Below are positions 61,201 through 64,000 of a stretch of 64,000 nt of DNA, in pieces. The DNA is taken from contig CM026390.1 in NCBI GenBank assembly GCA_014843695.1, positions 57,592,543 through 57,656,542 on the forward strand. Reading direction: 5' to 3'. Both the position numbers and the translations under genes were made by a program. Within the stretch, counting starts at the first letter, position 1; every line of letters starts with the position of its first letter. The notes beneath the pieces were generated by a model. The model searched no databases. It saw only the letters and a list, made by a program, of their open reading frames with translations, and was not told the origin of the DNA. Source of the DNA: Archivesica marissinica. Taxonomy: Eukaryota > Mollusca > Bivalvia > Venerida > Vesicomyidae.

Positions 61201-62530
61201 CATCAATTCATCATGTCATTGTTTTGTAGGGTTTTCTGGTGCTGATATGGCTACATTATGTAGGGAGGCTGCTCTAGGTCCTATACGAGACATGTCATTT
61301 GGCGACATAGAAAACATGTCAGCTGATCAGGTACAAGAGTTACGTTTGCTGGGGAAGTTCAATCTCTAATGTTATTGTTTGTGGAAGTTGTGATAGCACA
61401 GTAGTAGCGCATTCGTTTCAGATGTGAAAGGCCCCGAGTTCGAATCTAAGCTGGAGCAGTTACGATTGTGCCCTTAGGCAAGGCATTTAAATTCCACATT
61501 GCCTCTTCTCTCTCCCTCGGGAATGAGGTCTCGAGAGTGATTAATATAAGTTGTAAGAACTTGTTTCGCAATCGAGTTAAAATAAATTTGTATAAACTAA
61601 TGTTATCGATTATATCATTATTGGAAATATAAATGTACCCAAGATGAATGATGGTGGTATATTCGTATATTGTCGAGTATTAAATGTTGTTCCTTTCTGT
61701 GCATTATTGAATTTCAATACAATATTCATGGATGAAACTAAATCGAATACTTATCAAACAAGAAAAAATAATTTCTTTTGATGAAGCGACCCTGAAATAT
61801 GTTTTGTTGCAGAAGAAAATAATGCTACTTTTATAGCTAATACTTGTGTTTGACTTTCTACGGCATTCTAAATGACGCCATGGACGGTTCAATTCCAACG
61901 CTTTCAGAATGATAATATTTTGAATGGTTGTGGCTGGGAACCAAAGGCGTAAAACAGTGAGAATAAAATTTGACATTTCACTGTGTTTCCAGCCAGCGTT
62001 GTCAAAACAGTGAAATATAATGATTATTTCATTGATGAACGTTGCTTAGTCAAATGGAAAGCATAAAATACCTAAATATCATTGGTAATCGTGTGAATTA
62101 ATCTCATTCTGGAGTCTCATTGTGGAAGTCGTGATAGCGCAATGGATGCGATTTTGCTTCAGGTGCAAAAGGTCCGGAGTTCGAGCCCCGCTGGAGCCGT
62201 TACGATTGTGCCCGTAGGCATTTAAATTCCACGTTGCCTCTCTTCTCTCCCTCGTGTCGATGGATTCCATCAGGAACGAGGTCTCGAGAGTGATTATAAG
62301 TTGTAATAACTTGTTTCGCAATCGAGCTAAAATAAATTTGTATAAACTAATCTCATTCTGATGTAGACTGAAAAATTAATAGTTCGGCATTTTTTGTTTT
62401 CCAGGTTCGGCCTATAGCAATTCAAGATTTTGAAGAGGCCTTGTTGAATGTGAGACCTTCGGTATCAAACAAAGACCTGGACATTTATATTGAATGGAAC
62501 AATACATTTGGTAGCGGCGGGCACAGATGA
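40248..62530 (+). CDS. FIGNL1: Fidgetin-like protein 1, complete 18-exon gene, 701 residues
   Basis: AAA+ ATPase of the meiotic clade; in known systems it dismantles RAD51/DMC1 filaments with a partner protein in the nucleus. Exons, all in phase: 40248-40396, 41421-41506, 42884-42937, 43709-43791, 45263-45677, 46710-46768, 48286-48387, 49075-49172, 49796-49855, 51146-51284, 51726-51826, 52950-53029, 53782-53852, 54624-54785, 56365-56420, 57696-57859, 61230-61330, 62405-62530. The N-terminal part has the [12 protein letters not shown] block. FVPP at 356-359 matches the human RAD51-binding FxPP motif. Walker A is GPPGTGKT (K472) and Walker B is VVFIDEID (E526); ASRRIKTEF and EAARRRF supply arginine-finger regions. 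[20 protein letters not shown] and the C-terminal [10 protein letters not shown] match the Vps4-type end. The human protein is 674 residues. VGDGEKM replaces the usual VGEGEKM. I chose the first ATG with a homologous N-terminus. Introns are loaded with mobile elements. Confidence 0.92.
40366..41060 (+). repeat. 45-bp minisatellite built from FIGNL1 exon 1 end plus donor
   Basis: Sixteen copies of the word CTCATCTACAGTATGCTA start at 40366, 40411, 40456 and so on every 45 bp to 40996, then 41042. The first is inside coding exon 1. Each full unit repeats the last ~31 exon bases, the GTAAGT donor and about ten intron bases. All 14 full intronic units keep GTAAGT; the last copy is partial. Each unit also has an acceptor-like TCTACAG. 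Confidence 0.95.
41133..41372 (+). mobile_element. tRNA-derived SINE, family B, full length
   Basis: Head with GGTCGGGTGGTTATGGTC (A box) and GGTTCGAGCTCCGCTC (B box), body GTACTGGGTAACTGCTGGAG, and a 3' hairpin CGTCGCTC...GAAGCGACG followed by TTAAATAAAC. It lies in FIGNL1 intron 1, directly after the minisatellite. Its tail resembles that of SINE A. Confidence 0.75.
41766..42275 (+). repeat. Minisatellite, unit about 54 bp
   Basis: About ten units containing GTTCACCAGAGTACTGACTA and GGCATGCAATGATAC. The unit length is a multiple of three, so a 181-codon frame runs through it without meaning. It lies in FIGNL1 intron 2. Confidence 0.9.
43452..43632. mobile_element. Tc1/mariner-like MITE, copy 2
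   Basis: TACAGTCAAACCTGTATTAA at the left and AACACAGGTTAAACTGTA at the right, with the same interior as 39850-40033. It lies in FIGNL1 intron 3. Confidence 0.6.
44431..45232 (+). mobile_element. Short hAT element with BED-finger remnant
   Basis: 802 bp with 18-bp perfect terminal inverted repeats TAGGGATGGCAACGAATA. Flanks ATTAATAT (left) and ATTGATAT (right) are an 8-bp target duplication with one mismatch, as expected for hAT. It is an internally deleted relative of a BED-finger hAT element. Its right end is 30 bp before FIGNL1 exon 5. Confidence 0.85.
44852..45058 (+). pseudogene. BED zinc-finger N-terminus of a hAT transposase
   Basis: [20 protein letters not shown] followed by [10 protein letters not shown] has the aromatic and CxxC pattern of a BED finger; the distal His pair is lost and the frame stops after 68 codons. 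The catalytic domain is missing. It lies inside the 802-bp hAT element. Confidence 0.65.
45881..46165 (-). mobile_element. SINE family A, most complete copy
   Basis: Reverse orientation, with the whole tRNA-like head (B box GGTTTGATCCCC), body, hairpin CGTCGCT...AGCGACG and tail. It lies in FIGNL1 intron 5. Confidence 0.75.
46408..46500 (+). mobile_element. tRNA-like SINE head fragment
   Basis: GGCGGGGTGGTTATGGTC (A box) and CACGTTCAAGTCCTGC (B box) resemble the SINE B head; no tail follows. Confidence 0.45.
46832..47263 (+). mobile_element. hAT MITE, copy 1
   Basis: 432 bp, ends CAGGGCTTCTAAAA and TTTTTAGAAGCCCTG, flanked by a perfect 8-bp target duplication ACACATAA (46824-46831 and 47264-47271). 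It is non-coding, with G-runs near 47176 and 47211. It lies in FIGNL1 intron 6. Confidence 0.85.
47691..47894 (+). repeat. Minisatellite, unit 20 bp
   Basis: Ten nearly perfect copies of TTGTACCCCTCACCACTAGG in FIGNL1 intron 6. Confidence 0.95.
47955..48180 (-). mobile_element. SINE family D, reverse copy
   Basis: In reverse it reads GGAAGTTGTGATAGCACCGT...GCGCAATCGCTTC, then the conserved AAGGCA and GCCTCAAGAG-type body. It matches the copies at 51424, 61387 and 62124. Confidence 0.6.
48821..49055 (-). mobile_element. tRNA-derived SINE, family C
   Basis: In reverse it starts TGTCCGATTAGCGCAGTGGT (A box), has B box GGTTCGATCCTCGG, a GGAAACCG block and a tail ATTAATATAAGTTGTTAAAA ending in TTGTAAAATAAATAA. 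It lies just before FIGNL1 exon 8. Confidence 0.75.
49546..49750 (+). mobile_element. SINE family B, 5' truncated
   Basis: Begins at the B box (GGTTTGAGCCCCGCTC) and continues to the GCCCGCCGGCGATATAGCCC tail. It lies in FIGNL1 intron 8. Confidence 0.65.
49921..50935 (+). repeat. Minisatellite, unit about 84 bp
   Basis: Twelve units containing GTTCCAGACTCGCTATAATT, TTAGTAAGTCACGACACAAC and ATCCATTTACTG, all in FIGNL1 intron 9. Short frames on both strands are products of the repeat. Confidence 0.95.
51424..51655 (+). mobile_element. SINE family D, copy 1
   Basis: GTCGTGATAGCGCAGTAGAT (A box), GGAGTTCGAGCCCGCTGG (B box), then TTAGGCAAGGCATTTAAATT and a tail CGCAATCGAGCTAAAATAAA. It lies in FIGNL1 intron 10. 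Confidence 0.75.
51997..52193. mobile_element. Tc1/mariner-like MITE of CAGTCTACATCCG type
   Basis: 197 bp with inverted ends CAGTCTACATCCGTTATGTC and its near complement at 52175-52193. A fragment of the same end occurs at 30095. It lies in FIGNL1 intron 11. Confidence 0.65.
52545..52861. mobile_element. MITE with CAGGCGCGTAGCTAGG ends
   Basis: Inverted ends CAGGCGCGTAGCTAGG and CCTAGCTACGCATCTG (14 of 16 match), flanked by GCTGT on both sides. The interior is G/C-run rich (CATGCCCCCGGACCCCCT). The family is not assigned. It lies in FIGNL1 intron 11. Confidence 0.6.
53250..53690 (+). repeat. Minisatellite, unit about 32 bp
   Basis: About 13 units of ATCTTGATCTTTCCTGTTAA plus AGTTACACACAT in FIGNL1 intron 12. 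Confidence 0.95.
54197..54432. mobile_element. piggyBac-type MITE, copy 2
   Basis: 236 bp, flanked by TTAA at 54193-54196 and 54433-54436, with the same ends and internal hairpin as 16892-17129. It lies in FIGNL1 intron 13. Confidence 0.8.
55268..55530 (+). mobile_element. SINE family B, near full length
   Basis: Head GGTCGAGTGGTTACGGTC, B box GGGTTCGAGCCCCGCTC, body GTACTGGTTAACCGCTGGAG and tail GCGATATAGCCCGAAATGGT. It lies in FIGNL1 intron 14. Confidence 0.75.
56455..57112. repeat. GC-rich block with a 152-bp tandem duplication
   Basis: Near 56808-56960 and 56961-57112 the same 152-bp segment (ACTGAGTCACAC..., GTGCACGTCTTGGAGGAGAG) occurs twice. The block before it (56455-56784) is open for 109 codons on the plus strand but matches no family I know. 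It could be a decayed retroelement. Confidence 0.6.
57276..57644 (-). mobile_element. hAT MITE, copy 2
   Basis: Ends CAGGGCTTCTAAAAAT and ATATTAGAAGCCCTG; inside, it is a reverse-oriented relative of 46832-47263. Flanks ATATATAC and ATATGTGT agree at 5 of 8 positions, consistent with an aged duplication. It ends 51 bp before FIGNL1 exon 16. Confidence 0.7.
58040..60816 (+). mobile_element. hAT element with near-complete transposase
   Basis: 2777 bp, ends CAGTGTTTTCTCC and GGAGAAAACACTG (13-bp perfect inverted repeat). AATTG flanks both sides; this is shorter than the 8 bp usual for hAT, so part of the duplication may be lost. It is inserted in SINE C inside FIGNL1 intron 16, in the same orientation as the gene. 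Confidence 0.8.
58353..60433 (+). pseudogene. hAT transposase, ZNF862/KIAA1586-like, one frameshift
   Basis: Starts [22 protein letters not shown]2H2-type finger follows ([24 protein letters not shown], then [10 protein letters not shown]). The frame shifts by one base between about 58775 and 58826 and then stays open for over 540 codons. Catalytic regions visible are [10 protein letters not shown] (first Asp), [11 protein letters not shown] (second Asp), [17 protein letters not shown], and the C-terminal dimerisation block [18 protein letters not shown] with the Glu. The total is about 690 residues, the usual size for this group. Vertebrates have domesticated relatives such as ZNF862. A single shift in otherwise clean sequence suggests a young copy, or a sequencing error in an intact one. 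Confidence 0.85.
61171..61229 (+). pseudogene. Decayed duplicate of the FIGNL1 exon 17 start
   Basis: CTTGTAG then GTTTTCCTGGTGCCAATATG resembles the real acceptor and exon start 55 bp downstream (TTGTAG then GGTTTTCTGGTGCTGATATG). Read in phase, it hits the TAG of the real acceptor, so it cannot replace exon 17. Confidence 0.7.
61387..61600 (+). mobile_element. SINE family D, copy 2
   Basis: A-box region GTTGTGATAGCACAGTAGTA, B box GAGTTCGAATCTAAGCTGG, same body and tail as 51424-51655. It lies in FIGNL1 intron 17. Confidence 0.7.
62124..62350 (+). mobile_element. SINE family D, copy 3
   Basis: GTCGTGATAGCGCAATGGAT and GGAGTTCGAGCCCCGCTGG, then the shared body and tail. It ends about 55 bp before FIGNL1 exon 18. 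Confidence 0.75.
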
Positions 62531-63365
62531 TTACATCATTGCAACTTGCTTGTTCCCGGCTTCATCCCCAGCCATATCTGTGATCTTCAACATTATTACT
62601 AATTACGAAGAATTGAGACAAACTGGAATTTTTCTTGATTTTGGAAACAGTTTTGTTGTATATAACATTAAGCATTAATCAATAGAAATGCAGAAAGCAT
62701 GTATCGGTAGTATCGATTTGAAACACGGTTTAATCAAAACAATGGCAGATATATGCATAACGTGGTAACTGTATATTGTAGAATACTATATGCCTTTTGT
62801 TGGATGGGTAGTGCGTTTCGTTAATGAATAGGGGTTCTGGCTAGAATTCATGGTGACTACTTTTACAAGACAGTTGATCATCACAACTAATTATGGTTAT
62901 TTTTGCGTATTATAATAAATACATTAAAATCCTAAAACCAATGGCTTGTTATATAGCAAGGGGTCATCCAAATGTTTGTGGATAGTTTACAGATCTGCAA
63001 AGTTAAATTGGCGTTGTTTACATTTATATGATGTTATCAACAATAACGGTAAGGTATATCTACATTGTTTGTAGCTTAAATACGAGTGTAACTAAATAGA
63101 GCGATGAACAAGAGCGCAGACTACAATACAATCTTTGCTTGAGGTCATGGGCTCGAATCCCGTCGTGGATTATTTAGTTTTTTCCCCGTATTTTATATAC
63201 AAAAGTTGGTTTTTCTGTCATATGTCCGAAAACGTAAAATTACGGAAATGCTTGTAGTAAATACTGTAGCAACTGTGTTCAAACTTTGCTTGGTAACACG
63301 GTACATATGGTTTATTGATACTCTGAATGTGAACCTAATTTGATTAGTTGTTCTTATGTGTTAAT
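62531..63365. other. 3' flank of FIGNL1
   Basis: Includes the presumed 3' UTR; AATAAA-like words occur (AATAAATACATT near 62917). At about 63095-63170 a tRNA-like B box (GGGCTCGAATCCCG) is present without a closing acceptor stem, so no tRNA is called. Confidence 0.45.
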
Positions 63366-63560
63366 CGGGTTCGAGCCCCGCTCAGGCCATGTGTCATTTA
63401 TATGAGAGTTGGTAGTTTCCTATGGAGGTTGGTGTAGCCTAGTATTGGTTAACCACTGGAGCCTGCCCCAGGAAAGGTGTTGTTAGGTAAACTGCCCATC
63501 GGCAATTTAGCCCAAAATGGTGCTGATGCAGGCGTAAAACACAAACTAACAAACAAACAA
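63366..63560 (+). mobile_element. SINE family B, 5' truncated, last copy
   Basis: Starts at the B box (GGGTTCGAGCCCCGCTC) and ends with the GCCCATCGGCAATTTAGCCC tail and an ACAAAC repeat. Confidence 0.65.
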
Positions 63561-64000
63561 AATAAACTTACGTGTTATACAACATGAAATAAGGCAATTA
63601 TGTAAATTAAGGGGCCATAACTGACATGTTACTTCATCAATATGACCAACTTGTTTGAGATACTAATATTGTGACCCTACTCCCAGTTTGATTAGAACAG
63701 CTGAAGAGTAGTTGTCTCTGTCCTCACAAGGTGAAAATGTCTGCTTTTTTAAGGGGCCATAACTCTTGTGATACTGAGATCTTTTGATCATATCAATCCA
63801 CATCATGTGCCAGTTTCATGGGATTGCTAATGACATGAAAGCTTGATCAAGCTCATAATGTGAGTGTTTTCTGTAATTCCGGGAGCAAAACTCCGTGTTA
63901 CCAAGCTTATCTGATGCATTGTGGTATTGTGTAGCTGTGCACATTATTTGCAAGCAGAATACTTCTCCAATTTAAGAGCCATAAATCGAGTAACTCACGT
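63561..64000. repeat. Degenerate GGGGCCATAACT-type repeat
   Basis: AAGGGGCCATAACT occurs near 63609 and 63760, with shared neighbouring words and period about 150 bp. It is related in style to 28545-29300. No gene is present. Confidence 0.45.

Noticed and set aside
63095..63172. Possible tRNA gene
   Set aside because: Only a B-box-like GGGCTCGAATCCCG is convincing; no cloverleaf could be drawn.

Overview
The window is animal nuclear DNA, most likely from a marine mollusc and perhaps a bivalve. It is AT-rich and has spliced genes with GT-AG introns, several tRNA-derived SINE families, many DNA-transposon relics and minisatellites, and one scaffold gap of exactly 1000 N (20239-21238). No species is claimed.

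Bases 1-15980 are one long palindrome: left arm 1-7854, a spacer of about 190-230 bp, and right arm 8083-15980. Each arm carries the first coding exon of DNA topoisomerase 3-alpha (TOP3A), an unassigned DDE-type transposon of about 3.7 kb with 15-bp internal iterons, LINE tails, SINEs and a PHD-finger exon. Only the right arm keeps the 716-residue transposase open. A broken Mutator-like transposase follows at 15926-16711. TOP3A exon 2 lies at 20011-20144, and its 3' end plus splice donor is repeated in tandem right up to the gap. After the gap, 21239-23865 is a third, inverted copy of part of the arm, with exon 1 again. The rest of TOP3A is absent, so this end of the scaffold is probably misassembled or carries inverted duplications.

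From 24 to 40 kb there is mostly repeat: a Mutator-like foldback element with a 10-bp target duplication, a decayed LINE, minisatellites, and a small mitochondrial-type membrane protein exon (CCSMST1/UQCC4-like, 29629-30013).

From 40248 to 62530 lies a complete 18-exon FIGNL1 gene encoding 701 residues, an AAA+ ATPase known to disassemble RAD51 filaments. Its introns hold two hAT elements with coding remnants, a piggyBac-type MITE, two hAT MITEs, other MITEs, many SINEs and five minisatellites. One of these minisatellites is a 45-bp repeat made from the end of coding exon 1 with its splice donor.

The most unusual theme is local duplication of exon edges together with their splice sites in three genes (FIGNL1 exon 1 donor and exon 17 acceptor, TOP3A exon 2 donor, CCSMST1-like acceptor). 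The least characterised mobile system is the iteron-bearing DDE transposon in the palindrome arms.
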